This document shows, one piece after another, positions 34,474 to 43,609 of a stretch of DNA of 64,000 bases. How positions within the stretch are numbered: position 1 is the stretch's first letter; every line of letters begins with the position of its first letter. A program made the position numbers and the translations under genes. Below the pieces are notes generated by a model. The model was not told the origin of the DNA, did not search any database, and saw only the letters and a list, made by a program, of their open reading frames with translations. This DNA comes from CALAMD01 sp035301345. Lineage in GTDB: Bacteria > Bacillota > Bacilli > Bacillales > Amphibacillaceae. Where the stretch lies: contig DATGUM010000024.1 in assembly GCA_035301345.1 (NCBI GenBank), forward strand, positions 34,922 to 98,921, read 5' to 3'.

Positions 34474-34558
34474 GGATAGGGGAATTAAACCTTACCAAAA
34501 TTCAAGTGATACGCAAACGTTTAAGCCTATCTTCGTGTGTAAATTAACTTGAACGAAA

Positions 34559-34670
34559 GAAATGTACGGGGACGTCTGCGGGAATAGCCGTGTCCGAAAA
34601 TCCCTAAGACCGACACGACAGTGAAGGGATTAGAAGTTGAGGTAGGCCCGCGACAAGCGAAGTACATTTC
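34559..34670. repeat. Bacillaceae-type palindromic repeat, GAAATGTAC family
   Basis: Terminal inverted repeats GAAATGTAC / GTACATTTC enclose the pieces TGCGGGAATAGC and GCCCGCGACAAGCGAAG, the shape of a short intergenic palindrome I recognise as common in Bacillaceae genomes, plus an internal AATCCCT / AGGGATT hairpin. A degenerate partner lies at 43392-43485. Confidence 0.65.
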
Positions 34671-34852
34671 TGAAGTGAAAACTTTACACAATAAGCAGAG
34701 CATAGTCCCACAAACATTTTACTAATACAGAAATATATTACACTTGCTCACGAAGAATTGAAGTGCATGCTTCGCACCATTAACCTCTGCCTCTTCGCTG
34801 TCGCTTTGTGGCAAAAGCGAAAAGAGGCTGGAACAAAAACCCAGTACAATGA

Positions 34853-34896
34853 AAAAGGTAATTTCAGTAGATTTTAATTTACTGAAATTACCTTTT
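34853..34896. terminator. Perfect 17-bp bidirectional terminator
   Basis: Arms 34853-34869 and 34880-34896 pair without mismatch and have A/T runs outside both ends. It would stop transcripts of the USP-like gene (minus strand) and any read-through from fdhD. Confidence 0.8.
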
Positions 34897-35008
34897 CTTT
34901 ATTTGACCGACTCTGTCGTTCCATAAATCCACTACCATTTCCGCGTGCCGGCGGAAAAGAAATGGCCACAGTGAAGATAAACGGGTGACATGCATCCAAT
35001 ACACCGCT

Positions 35009-35683
35009 CTATACGTTTGGTGGTTCGGTTATCTTTTCTACAACTTTGTCTTCTTCTATATCGACTTGGACGGTTTTTCCGCCGTGGTGGAACTTGAAAA
35101 TACCGTTATTAAAGTCTGTGCCGATTTCTTTATAAAAAATACCTTCGTACTCATTCTTTTTTGAACGTGTAAAGCTGAGCACGTACGTATTATCTTCATT
35201 ATTTACTAAAAATGCACGTACACCTTTTTCGTAAATATCACCTTTGCTACTACGGATTCTTCGGTCCAGAGAGACGATATGTATATCAATAAATGATGAT
35301 ATCTCTCGTTGTAATGCGTTGACGAAAGAACCTTTCGTAATTTCTTCCCAACGATTTTGTGGAGTTTGACCGATAATCACTTGTGTCACGTTATATTGAT
35401 GAGCTACCTCTGAAATAACTTTTACAGAAGGTTTATGTTCGTTATCACGAATAATAAATTGTTTAGCACCTAATTCGCGTGATAACTCTTGCCACGTCTC
35501 AACGTAATCAGATTTCTCTGCATCAAATTCATCGTACGGTAATTGATCAACTGTTAACACGTATAAAGGACACTCTAACATCTCTGCTAACATATGCCCA
35601 CGCTTAATCAGTCGCTCACCGTTCGGTCCATAATAGACACAGACTAAAATACATTCATCCATTTGTCCTTTAATTTTAACCAT
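35009..35683 (-). CDS. Stand-alone KdpD/USP-like protein
   Basis: A 224-residue soluble protein resembling the universal-stress-protein domain of the KdpD sensor kinase (C-I-L-V-C-V-Y-Y-G-P-N-G-E-R-L-I-K-R-G-H-M-L-A-E and later V-I-I-G-Q-T), but without kinase or membrane parts; a further 80-residue domain follows of no known type. The true start is ATG 35683 behind AAGGAGAT; the frame is open 36 codons further, without a ribosome site. It is divergent from the Mrp operon. KdpD USP domains can bind nucleotides (c-di-AMP in S. aureus), so a link between osmotic signalling and cation export is a fair guess, nothing more. Confidence 0.75.
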   Translation of the reverse strand: MVKIKGQMDECILVCVYYGPNGERLIKRGHMLAEMLECPLYVLTVDQLPYDEFDAEKSDYVETWQELSRELGAKQFIIRDNEHKPSVKVISEVAHQYNVTQVIIGQTPQNRWEEITKGSFVNALQREISSFIDIHIVSLDRRIRSSKGDIYEKGVRAFLVNNEDNTYVLSFTRSKKNEYEGIFYKEIGTDFNNGIFKFHHGGKTVQVDIEEDKVVEKITEPPNV

Positions 35684-36060
35684 TGCGTCTATCTCCTTCT
35701 CCAACATATTTCGTTTCATCATAGCATGTCTCATGAAACTGTCTATCTTTCCTCTGTATGAAAATGCATGTATAATATATTTCTCTAGCATACGCTAAAC
35801 GATTGTATATTTCCATATTTCTCAAGCTTTTTTTCAATAAATTTAGTCTTTTAAAGTGCAGAGTATATATGTTTAGTATATAATTGATAATGTAAATTTT
35901 CTTTTTACACCTTTCTTATTAAAAGATGAATATTATTCATACCCTTCATTCAACCATTTAATCGTGTTTCCTTTAAATAAATCGCGTAATTTTACAAACG
36001 TGACGCACTATTCACCACACATATACTTAAGCACGAATGACATTAGCAGGAGGTTTTCTT
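35684..36060. promoter_or_regulatory. Divergent promoter region of the USP-like gene and mrp operon
   Basis: About 377 bp, AT-rich, with TTTAGTATATAATTGATAAT around 35872 as a likely -10 zone but no clean pair that I can assign. I see no riboswitch and no repeat. Confidence 0.4.
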
Positions 36061-38466
36061 TTGGTTACTGTAAATATGGCTATTTTCATTCCATTTATTG
36101 CAGCGGTTCTCATACCGCTTCTCCATAAATTGTTTTTCTCACGCATTCACATCGGCTGGTTCGTCTTAATTGTTCCGGCGTCTTTGTTCATCGCTCTATT
36201 ACGTTTCTTACCGGCGCTTGCGGAAGGGAAGACATTTACATATACATATGACTGGATTCCGTCATATGGACTTAATTTACTAACGAAAATCGACGGTCTC
36301 AGCATGATTTTCTCGTTATTAATTACTGGGATTGGTATGCTCGTCGTTTTATATTCTATTTACTACTTATCAACGCACGAGTCACTCCGCCATTTCTATT
36401 GTTACTTGCTCTTATTTATGGGAAGTATGCTCGGGGTTGTTTTCGCGAATCATTTACTCTTATTATACGTCTTCTGGGAATTGACGAGTATTTCATCATT
36501 TTTACTCATCGCTTTCTGGTTTCATCGTAAGGGATCACGTTACGGAGCGAAAAAAGCATTGCTCATTACCATTTCTGGTGGATTTGCCATGCTCGCTGGA
36601 TTTTTAATGGTTTACGTGATGACGGGAACATTCGTCATTAGTGATATTATCGCATTAGCAGGCACTGTATCAGATCACTCGCTCTTTTTACCGGCGATTA
36701 TTTTAGTCTTACTCGGTGCATTTTCAAAATCGGCACAGTTTCCGTTCCATATTTGGTTACCAGATGCGATGGAAGCTCCGACACCTGTCAGTGCTTACTT
36801 GCACTCGGCAACGATGGTTAAAGCTGGTATTTATATCGTTGCACGTTTTACACCATTTTTCGGCGGGAATAACGTCTGGTTCTGGGCAGTGAGTATCGTC
36901 GGAATTGTGACGCTTTTCTGGGGATCTTTCTCAGCTATTCGTCAAACGGATTTAAAAGCTTTACTTGCGTATTCGACCATTAGTCAGCTCGGACTAATTA
37001 TGTGTTTGTTCGGACTCAGTTCAGCGTCGTTACACCCAGCAATTGAAGGGGTTATTTATACGCAAGCAGCATTTGCCGCGCTCTTTCATTTAGTGAATCA
37101 CTCGACGTTTAAAGGTGCGCTTTTCATGGTTGTCGGTATCGTTGACTTCCAAGTCGGTACGCGTGATATTCGTCGACTCGGTGGGTTAATGGCTTTGCTA
37201 CCAATGTCATTTACGATCGCTGTTATCGGTAGTTTATCTATGGCTGGTTTACCGCCATTCAATGGTTTTTTAAGTAAAGAAATGTTTTTCTCAGCAATTT
37301 TAAACGTTCAACAATTGAATGTCTTTTCTATTGAATCGGTTGGTTTAATGTTTCCAATAGTCGCTTGGATCGCAAGTGTTTTAACGTTCGTTTACAGCTT
37401 AATCATTATTATTCAAACGTTTTTAGGAAAATATGAGCCGGAATTGTTAGAACGAGAAGTATCTGAGCCAGATATCGGTATGTTAATTGCACCGACGATT
37501 TTAAGTGTGCTCGTCGTTGGGGTCTTTTTCATCCCAAATACAATTGGAGAGTTTCTCATTTTCCCGGCGATGCTTACGGTGTTTCCAACATTAGCACAGA
37601 CGATGGAGCCCGTTCATATAACGGCGTGGCACGGCTTTAATACAGAAATATTTATGACGGCAGGAGTCATTGTACTCGGCATTATTTTATATCGTACGTT
37701 ACCTTCATGGCGCTTTATTTACCAATTATTCCCGGAAAGAAATTCAATCGATGCGCTTTATAACTTTATTATTACGCGTAGTGGACCTATTGGCTCGAGA
37801 TTAACGTCAACGTACATGACAGGCTTTTTACGCCATTATTTGCTCTATATTTTCATTACGTTAACATTGTTAGTCGGCAGTGTCATGGCTTATACAGGTG
37901 CATTTTCGATTAGTTTTGTGAACAATTCACCGTTGCACACGTTTGAAGTGTTGTTAGCGATTATTATTACGATCGCCGTTATTACGATTTTATTCGTTAA
38001 ATCACGACTACCAGCCATTTTATTAAATGGATTAATCGGGTTTTCAGTAGCGATGTTGTTCGTCTTATTCCGTGCACCGGATTTAGCGCTCACGCAACTC
38101 GTTATTGAAACAGTAACGACTGCATTATTCTTATTGTCCTTTTATTTCTTACCTGATTGGACGATGGAGCGACGTCGTCCACGGACGAAAGCTTTTCATT
38201 TACTCGTGTCGATTGCGGTCGGACTTTCATTTACACTTGTCGCGCTCGTTGTTCATAACGGAAAATTATTCGATTCGATTTCAGTTTATTTCGAAGATGC
38301 TTATCAATTAGCTGGTGGAAAAAATATCGTTAATACGATTTTAGCCGACTTCCGTGCGTTTGATACGATGCTAGAAGTGGTCGTTTTATTTATCGCGGGA
38401 ATCGGTGTATATTCACTCATTAAATTAAAACGAGGAAGCGAGGCGAAGAAACTTGAAAATAAATGA
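36061..38466 (+). CDS. mrpA: Mrp Na+/H+ antiporter subunit A
   Basis: An 801-residue protein, the same length as B. subtilis MrpA, with about 21 membrane helices: a NuoL-like part, then a C-terminal part of the MrpB kind. The proton-path glutamate of L-Y-V-F-W-E-L-T-S and the lysine-bearing S-K-S-A-Q-F-P-F-H-I-W-L-P-D-A-M-E-A-P-T are present. It starts at TTG 36061, 7 nt after AGGAGG. Mrp is a giant hetero-oligomeric antiporter that exports Na+ for protons, vital in alkaline or saline media. First of seven genes with the canonical A-B-C-D-E-F-G order. Confidence 0.95.
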   Translation: MVTVNMAIFIPFIAAVLIPLLHKLFFSRIHIGWFVLIVPASLFIALLRFLPALAEGKTFTYTYDWIPSYGLNLLTKIDGLSMIFSLLITGIGMLVVLYSIYYLSTHESLRHFYCYLLLFMGSMLGVVFANHLLLLYVFWELTSISSFLLIAFWFHRKGSRYGAKKALLITISGGFAMLAGFLMVYVMTGTFVISDIIALAGTVSDHSLFLPAIILVLLGAFSKSAQFPFHIWLPDAMEAPTPVSAYLHSATMVKAGIYIVARFTPFFGGNNVWFWAVSIVGIVTLFWGSFSAIRQTDLKALLAYSTISQLGLIMCLFGLSSASLHPAIEGVIYTQAAFAALFHLVNHSTFKGALFMVVGIVDFQVGTRDIRRLGGLMALLPMSFTIAVIGSLSMAGLPPFNGFLSKEMFFSAILNVQQLNVFSIESVGLMFPIVAWIASVLTFVYSLIIIIQTFLGKYEPELLEREVSEPDIGMLIAPTILSVLVVGVFFIPNTIGEFLIFPAMLTVFPTLAQTMEPVHITAWHGFNTEIFMTAGVIVLGIILYRTLPSWRFIYQLFPERNSIDALYNFIITRSGPIGSRLTSTYMTGFLRHYLLYIFITLTLLVGSVMAYTGAFSISFVNNSPLHTFEVLLAIIITIAVITILFVKSRLPAILLNGLIGFSVAMLFVLFRAPDLALTQLVIETVTTALFLLSFYFLPDWTMERRRPRTKAFHLLVSIAVGLSFTLVALVVHNGKLFDSISVYFEDAYQLAGGKNIVNTILADFRAFDTMLEVVVLFIAGIGVYSLIKLKRGSEAKKLENK

Positions 38467-38875
38467 AGTCATTTTACAATCCGTCACTAAAGTTGTCGTC
38501 TTCATTATTTTAACGCTCGCCGTTTACTTATTTTTCTCTGGACATAACAATCCAGGCGGTGGCTTCGTCAGTGGACTCGTGCTAGCGTCTGCGCTCGTTT
38601 TATTATTATTAGCCTATGATATAAATACAGTTCGTGAGGGGATACCGCTCGACTTTAAAATAGTTGCTGCAATCGGAGCATTTATCGTTGTCGCCACAGG
38701 ATTCGGTGGACTTATTTTTAACGAACCATTTTTAAGCCATACGTTCGCAGTAGTCGAAGCACCATTTTTCGGAGAATTAGAACTTTCAACAGTGACTGTT
38801 TTTGAAACAGGGGTGGCGTTAGCTGTCGTTGGCGTCGTCGTAACAATTATTATTAATATAAGTGAGGATGTTTAG
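38453..38875 (+). CDS. mrpB: Mrp antiporter subunit B
   Basis: A 140-residue membrane protein with four helices, matching MrpB; the H-N-N-P-G-G-G-F-V-S-G-L-V motif is the family hallmark. Its start overlaps mrpA by 14 nt, so translation is coupled. It works only within the Mrp complex. Confidence 0.93.
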   Translation: MKINEVILQSVTKVVVFIILTLAVYLFFSGHNNPGGGFVSGLVLASALVLLLLAYDINTVREGIPLDFKIVAAIGAFIVVATGFGGLIFNEPFLSHTFAVVEAPFFGELELSTVTVFETGVALAVVGVVVTIIINISEDV

Positions 38876-38878
38876 CTG

Positions 38879-39217
38879 ATGGAAACGATGATTATTATTT
38901 TATCAGGAATTTTAGTAACATGTGCGACGTATTTAATGTTGTCTAAAAACGTCATTCGTATCATCATCGGAACGGCGATTTTAACGCATGCTGGACATCT
39001 ATTGCTTATGACGATGGGTGGACTCGGTGGCAGAAGTGTGCCACTCATTGGAGAAAAATCGACTGAATATGCTGATGCATTGCCACAAGCGCTCATTTTA
39101 ACGTCAATCGTTATTAGCTTCGGGGTAACAGCTTTCTTTCTCGTGCTCGCGTACCGAACGTATCAAATGCTCGGCACGGATAATTTAGAACAGTTAAGAG
39201 GTATGCCAGATGAATAA
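38879..39217 (+). CDS. mrpC: Mrp antiporter subunit C
   Basis: A 112-residue NuoK-like membrane protein with three helices: an early I-L-V-T-C-A-T-Y-L-M-L and the G-T-A-I-L-T-H-A stretch, then P-Q-A-L-I-L-T-S-I-V-I-S-F-G with the conserved helix-3 motif. It starts 3 nt after mrpB and overlaps mrpD by 8 nt. Confidence 0.93.
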   Translation: METMIIILSGILVTCATYLMLSKNVIRIIIGTAILTHAGHLLLMTMGGLGGRSVPLIGEKSTEYADALPQALILTSIVISFGVTAFFLVLAYRTYQMLGTDNLEQLRGMPDE

Positions 39218-40688
39218 TTTAATTGTTTTACCGATGGCTTTGCCTGTCATAACAGCTATTATACTCACATTTTTCAAAAATAATATCGTCACACAGCGCA
39301 TCATCAGTTTCGCAGTAATGGTCATCAATACAGGGATCAGTTTATACGTTCTGAACATGATTCAATCAGAGGGGATTATGCGGATTGATTTCGGTGGATG
39401 GCAACCGCCATTTGGCATTTTATTCGTTGCTGATTCATTTTCAATGCTGCTCGTCTTAACGTCGAGCTTCGTTACGTCCATCTGTTTACTCTATGCCATG
39501 TCAACGATTGGAAAAGACCGTGAGCATACATACTTTTATTCATTCGTCCTCTTTTTAGTCGCAGGAGTGAATGGGTCATTTTTGACAGGGGATTTATTTA
39601 ACTTATTCGTTACATTCGAAGTCATGTTACTCGCATCTTACGTCCTTATTTCTCTCGGGGGGACGAAGCGACAATTCCGTGAATCACTTAAATATATTGC
39701 TGTTAACGTGTTATCGTCGTGGATCTTTCTCGTTGCGATTGCGTTTTTATACGGGACACTCGGCACGTTAAACTTCGCTCATTTATCCGAGCGCATTGCA
39801 GAAGTTGGACAGACGCCATTACTAACAGTCATTAGTATATTGTTTTTAGTCGTCTTTAGTTTAAAAGCAGGGCTACTTCTTTACCAATGGTTGCCTGGTT
39901 CATACAGTTCACCGCCACCAGCGATTGCCGCTTTATTCGGGGCGCTGTTAACGAAAGTCGGTGTTTATGCACTGTTCCGTATGTTTACGTTACTGTTTTA
40001 CCATGAACCATCAACGACACATACGATTATTGCCGTACTTGCCGTTCTTACGTTAATCGGGGGGAGTCTCGGGGCGATTGCTTATAATGATATTCGGCAA
40101 ATCGTTTCCTTTAACGTCGTTATAACGATCGGATTTTTACTCGTCGGACTAGCTATTTCAACGACTGTTGCATTTGAAGGAGCCGTTTATTATTTAGTGC
40201 ATGATATGGTCGTAAAAGCATTGCTATTTTTAATCGCTGGAACGATGATTGCATTAACGAATCGCACGAAAATATTCGATATGAGTGGGTTAATTCAAAA
40301 CTACCCAATGCTCGGCTGGATCTTTTTCACAACGATGTTAGCACTTGCGGGTATTCCACCATTAAGTGGTTTCTTAGGAAAAGTGCTCATTAGCCAAGGT
40401 GCCATCGAAAGTGGTCATTACGTGCTATTAGCTGCTGGTTTAATCTCGTCACTTTTCGTCCTTTATTCGCTCATTCGTATTTTTGCGAATAGCTTCTGGG
40501 GTGAAACGATTATCGGACCAGATGATCAGCGCCCACTTAAAAAGCGCGTGATTACGCCACTCGTTCTTTTAGCAGTCGCGATGATTTTTATCGGTGTTGG
40601 TGCAGAAACCCTCGCTGTCTTCGTTCAAGATGCCGCCCATACACTCGCGCATCCTGACGTTTATATTGAAGCAGTTTTAGGCAAATAA
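39210..40688 (+). CDS. mrpD: Mrp antiporter subunit D
   Basis: A 492-residue NuoM/N-like antiporter subunit with about 14 helices. The essential glutamate lies in L-F-N-L-F-V-T-F-E-V-M-L near residue 137 and the lysine-bearing L-K-A-G-L-L-L-Y-Q-W-L-P near 220. Together with MrpA it forms the ion-translocating core. The start ATG lies inside the end of mrpC. Confidence 0.94.
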   Translation: MNNLIVLPMALPVITAIILTFFKNNIVTQRIISFAVMVINTGISLYVLNMIQSEGIMRIDFGGWQPPFGILFVADSFSMLLVLTSSFVTSICLLYAMSTIGKDREHTYFYSFVLFLVAGVNGSFLTGDLFNLFVTFEVMLLASYVLISLGGTKRQFRESLKYIAVNVLSSWIFLVAIAFLYGTLGTLNFAHLSERIAEVGQTPLLTVISILFLVVFSLKAGLLLYQWLPGSYSSPPPAIAALFGALLTKVGVYALFRMFTLLFYHEPSTTHTIIAVLAVLTLIGGSLGAIAYNDIRQIVSFNVVITIGFLLVGLAISTTVAFEGAVYYLVHDMVVKALLFLIAGTMIALTNRTKIFDMSGLIQNYPMLGWIFFTTMLALAGIPPLSGFLGKVLISQGAIESGHYVLLAAGLISSLFVLYSLIRIFANSFWGETIIGPDDQRPLKKRVITPLVLLAVAMIFIGVGAETLAVFVQDAAHTLAHPDVYIEAVLGK

Positions 40689-40712
40689 TTTTATGAAAAA
40701 GAGGTGATCGTA

Positions 40713-41192
40713 ATGGCTTTACAATTTTTACTTAACTTGTTTATTGCATTTTTGTGGATGTTATTTAATGATGTCGGCTTTCATTTAACGACGTTCGTTA
40801 AAGGATTCGTCGTCGGAACGGCAATCGTGTTTCTCATGCGACATTTTTTCGGGGGGAAATTTTATTTATACCGTATGTATGCAGTGATTAAACTCGTGCT
40901 CATCTTCATTTCCGAGACGATTCAATCAGCCATTATGGTCATTAAACATATATTAAGTCCAGAAATTATTATCGAACCAGGTATTTTTAAATATGAAACA
41001 ATTTTAGAAGGGGAATGGGAAGTTACGACGCTCGCGTTATTGCTGACGCTCACACCAGGATCTGTCGTCATGGAAGTAGCACCTGAAGGCAATGTGTTTT
41101 ACATTCATGCGATGGATATTAAACGTACGCAAGCTGATCTCGAACGGTCACTACAAACGTTCGAAGTCGCCATTATGGAGGTGAGCCGCTAA
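40713..41192 (+). CDS. mrpE: Mrp antiporter subunit E
   Basis: A 159-residue protein with two or three N-terminal helices and a cytoplasmic domain, as expected for MrpE (L-T-L-T-P-G-S-V-V near the middle). I use ATG 40713, 8 nt after GAGGTGA; a GTG at 40704 sits in that ribosome site. The stop overlaps the mrpF start by one base. Confidence 0.92.
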   Translation: MALQFLLNLFIAFLWMLFNDVGFHLTTFVKGFVVGTAIVFLMRHFFGGKFYLYRMYAVIKLVLIFISETIQSAIMVIKHILSPEIIIEPGIFKYETILEGEWEVTTLALLLTLTPGSVVMEVAPEGNVFYIHAMDIKRTQADLERSLQTFEVAIMEVSR

Positions 41193-41476
41193 TGATTAAC
41201 ATCATGTTAATAACGTCTCTCATCTTATTCGGAGTTGCTATCTTCATTACGTTCATTCGAATCGCGATGGGACCGACATTTCCTGACCGTGTCATCGCGA
41301 TGGATGTCGTCGGGGTAAACTTAATTCCAGCCATTGCGATTGTTTCGATTTTGTATCAAACGCGTGCCTTTTTAGACGTCATTATCGTCTTATCGATTTT
41401 ATCTTTCATTAGTACAATTGCTTTCTCTAAATTTATCGAAAGGGGTGTTGTCGTTGAACGTAAGCGTGATTCTTGA
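41192..41476 (+). CDS. mrpF: Mrp antiporter subunit F
   Basis: A 94-residue three-helix membrane protein with the R-I-A-M-G-P-T-F-P-D-R-V-I-A-M-D motif that marks MrpF/MnhF. It overlaps both neighbours, consistent with tightly coupled translation of the complex. Confidence 0.93.
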   Translation: MINIMLITSLILFGVAIFITFIRIAMGPTFPDRVIAMDVVGVNLIPAIAIVSILYQTRAFLDVIIVLSILSFISTIAFSKFIERGVVVERKRDS

Positions 41477-41816
41477 GTACGTATTCGCCAGTGTGATATT
41501 GTTCGGAGCAATCGTCAGTGTCGTCAGTGCCATCGGTATTATTCGCTTTCCTGACGTGTACACACGCGCACACGCAGCAACGAAGACGACGACTGTTGCG
41601 ATATTAATTACGTTAACCGGATGCTTTTTATACTTAAGCATTACTGAGCAATTTATTAGTATTCGTTTATTACTCGCGATTGTGTTCGTCTTTTTAACAG
41701 CACCTGTTTCTGGTCACTTACTGTTAAGAGCTTCGTACCGGGCAAAAGTACCAATGTCTGATACGACGATTGAAGATGAATTAAAAGATGCATTTGAACA
41801 TCATGAAGAAAAATAA
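41454..41816 (+). CDS. mrpG: Mrp antiporter subunit G
   Basis: A 120-residue three-helix protein with the MrpG signature I-G-I-I-R-F-P-D-V-Y-T-R-A-H-A-A-T-K. Start TTG 41454, about 10 nt after AAAGGGG, overlapping mrpF by 23 nt; the GTG and TTG a few codons earlier are too near that site. The acidic C-terminal tail is cytoplasmic. Last gene of the operon, closed by a terminator shared with rlmN. Confidence 0.92.
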   Translation: MNVSVILEYVFASVILFGAIVSVVSAIGIIRFPDVYTRAHAATKTTTVAILITLTGCFLYLSITEQFISIRLLLAIVFVFLTAPVSGHLLLRASYRAKVPMSDTTIEDELKDAFEHHEEK

Positions 41817-41866
41817 AACTTCCTTGACGTAGCTACTTAATCAGCTCACATCAAGGAAGTTTTTTA
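41817..41866. terminator. Bidirectional terminator between mrpG and rlmN
   Basis: Arms AACTTCCTTGA and TCAAGGAAGTT (41817-41828 region and 41851-41861), A-rich left flank and T-run right. Confidence 0.85.
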
Positions 41867-42925
41867 TTCTGCTTTTTTCATTTGTTTACTACGTAATTGC
41901 CCACATGCTGCGTCAATATCTGCCCCTTGTTCCCAACGAACACCTGAAGCAATGCCTCGTTTTTTCAACGTTTCATGGAACTTCTGAATCGTCGCTGTCT
42001 CACTGCGGCGATATTGATCATGCTCATCCACTGAGTTGTACGGAATTAAATTAACGTACGCTAAATGGCGATGATCTGCGAGCAATGTCGACAGTTCACG
42101 TGCATGCTCTTCTTTATCATTTACGTCATGAAGCATAATGTACTCATACGTAATCCGGCGATTTCGCTTCTGTAAATAATATTTAATCGACGGCATGAGC
42201 TTTTCAAGTGGAAACGCGCGGTTAATCTTCATAATGCGCGTCCGTAAATCATTGTTCGGCGCGTGAATAGAAACGGCTAAGTTCACTTGAATATCTGTAT
42301 CAGCAAAATCATAAATCTTATGTGCTAAACCACTCGTTGATACAGTAATATGACGAGCGCCGATGTTTAAGCCACGATCTTCGTTAACGACGTATAAAAA
42401 GTTCATGACGTTATCGAAGTTATCTAAAGGCTCACCAATACCCATAACGACAATGTGACTCACACGCTCTTCTTTTGCACGTTTATCTAAGTGCATTTGT
42501 ACGTGCATAATTTGCTCAACGATTTCGCCTGCTGTTAAGTCACGGCTTTTCGTGAGGAGTCCACTCGCACAGAATGAGCAACCGATGTTGCAACCGACTT
42601 GTGTCGTCACACAAACAGATAAACCGTAATTAAAGCGCATAAGCACTGTTTCAATTAAGTTACCGTCTGCTAGTTTGAATAAGAATTTCATCGTTCCGTC
42701 AGATGATTCTTGGACGATTTCTTCAGTTAACGTTTTAATAAAAAAGTGTTCATCTAATAATGTGATGCATGATTTATTCACGTTTTTCATCTGATCAAAT
42801 GATGTGATGCGTTTTTTATACAGCCAGTCCCATACTTGTTCAGCGCGGAACTTTTGTTCACCGCGTTCGACGAGCCAGTCTGTTAGTTCTTTAAATGTCA
42901 GTCCATAAATGGATGTTTTCATCAT
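41864..42925 (-). CDS. rlmN: 23S rRNA (adenine-2503-C2)-methyltransferase RlmN
   Basis: A 353-residue radical-SAM methyltransferase. The cluster-binding C-x3-C-x2-C is Cys112, Cys116, Cys119, and the methyl-carrying cysteine near the C-terminus is visible in D-A-A-C-G-Q-L. It methylates A2503 of 23S rRNA (and A37 of some tRNAs) and influences accuracy and susceptibility to some ribosome antibiotics. The R-x-x-T of Cfr-specific sequences is not evident, so RlmN is preferred over Cfr. Monocistronic, convergent on mrpG. Confidence 0.95.
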   Translation of the reverse strand: MMKTSIYGLTFKELTDWLVERGEQKFRAEQVWDWLYKKRITSFDQMKNVNKSCITLLDEHFFIKTLTEEIVQESSDGTMKFLFKLADGNLIETVLMRFNYGLSVCVTTQVGCNIGCSFCASGLLTKSRDLTAGEIVEQIMHVQMHLDKRAKEERVSHIVVMGIGEPLDNFDNVMNFLYVVNEDRGLNIGARHITVSTSGLAHKIYDFADTDIQVNLAVSIHAPNNDLRTRIMKINRAFPLEKLMPSIKYYLQKRNRRITYEYIMLHDVNDKEEHARELSTLLADHRHLAYVNLIPYNSVDEHDQYRRSETATIQKFHETLKKRGIASGVRWEQGADIDAACGQLRSKQMKKAE

Positions 42926-43140
42926 GTTTTCCTCTTTCCTAAACGATTGCGTATACGTTTATTTTATCGATTTGTCATACGTAGAGCAAGCATATTGATA
43001 CGAATGATAAATAATTAGCGTTTGAGAAATGAACTATGCTTTCTTACGTTTAAATCAAGCATTAATTTATAAGCTAGGTATTTGTATAGTCTAGTACTTG
43101 TCATACCACTACGGAAGGACCCTCGCTTTCCGAGGGCACC

Positions 43141-43165
43141 ACGAAGAATTGACGTACATTCTTCT
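43141..43165. repeat. ACGAAGAATTG hairpin module
   Basis: ACGAAGAATTG followed by ACGTACATTCTTC, an inverted repeat. Similar copies: 6521-6548, 24542-24570 (degenerate), 34750-34774 and 43584-43609. Confidence 0.65.
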
Positions 43166-43200
43166 TTCCTGAACTTCTCCAATGACTAGAGTGCGCTTCA

Positions 43201-43339
43201 GAAATTTACCTGTCCTTTCCTTGGCACTACCTCAACTTCTGTATTCTCGCTTCCAGCGATTCTACAGGGATTTTCGGTAACGTGTAGTGAGATAGGTACA
43301 CCTATCTCACTATTCCCCTAGGAGTGACAGGTAATTTCT
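43201..43339. repeat. 139-bp hairpin repeat (GACAGG family), copy 2
   Basis: Ends GAAATTTACCTGTCCTTTCC and GAGTGACAGGTAATTTC are inverted copies, as in the element at 24516-24625. Inside is a perfect 12-bp inverted repeat AGTGAGATAGGT / ACCTATCTCACT (43286-43297, 43300-43311). Confidence 0.7.
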
Positions 43340-43391
43340 TTCGCTTAATTATAGTGCTGAGTATAAGAATTGATTGAAAAAGTGCTGAAAG

Positions 43392-43485
43392 GAAATGTAC
43401 GAAGACTAATGAGAAATAAACTTCAGTTCTCCTTACCCGCAAGTATAATGAAGTAGATGGTAAACTTATTTGATTATGTACATTT
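43392..43485. repeat. Degenerate GAAATGTAC-family element
   Basis: GAAATGTACGAAGAC at 43392 and GTACATTT at 43478 mirror the ends of the element at 34559-34670; the interior has decayed. Confidence 0.45.
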
Positions 43486-43583
43486 GAAAGCCTTTAACAC
43501 ACATACGATAATAGAAGTTTTGAAGTTGGCAATGGAAAAAACTTACGATAGATATTCGGAGTGAAAGAACGATACGAAGACTG

Positions 43584-43609
43584 ACGAAGAATGTACCCCA
43601 ATTCTTCGT
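43584..43609. repeat. ACGAAGAAT hairpin module, second copy in this gap
   Basis: Perfect 9-bp arms ACGAAGAAT / ATTCTTCGT around GTACCCCA; read on the minus strand it matches the ACGAAGAATTG module. Confidence 0.65.

Larger units (their letters stand above)
34474..35008. repeat. Repeat-rich non-coding gap
   Basis: 535 bp without a gene. It contains, in order, an element with ends GAAATGTAC and GTACATTTC (34559-34670), a copy of the ACGAAGAATTG hairpin (34750-34774), a GCCTCTT / AAGAGGC hairpin ending in GAGGCTGGAACAAAA at 34824, a perfect terminator hairpin (34853-34896) and another inverted repeat (34935-34964). It reads like several degenerate short elements set next to each other. Confidence 0.7.
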
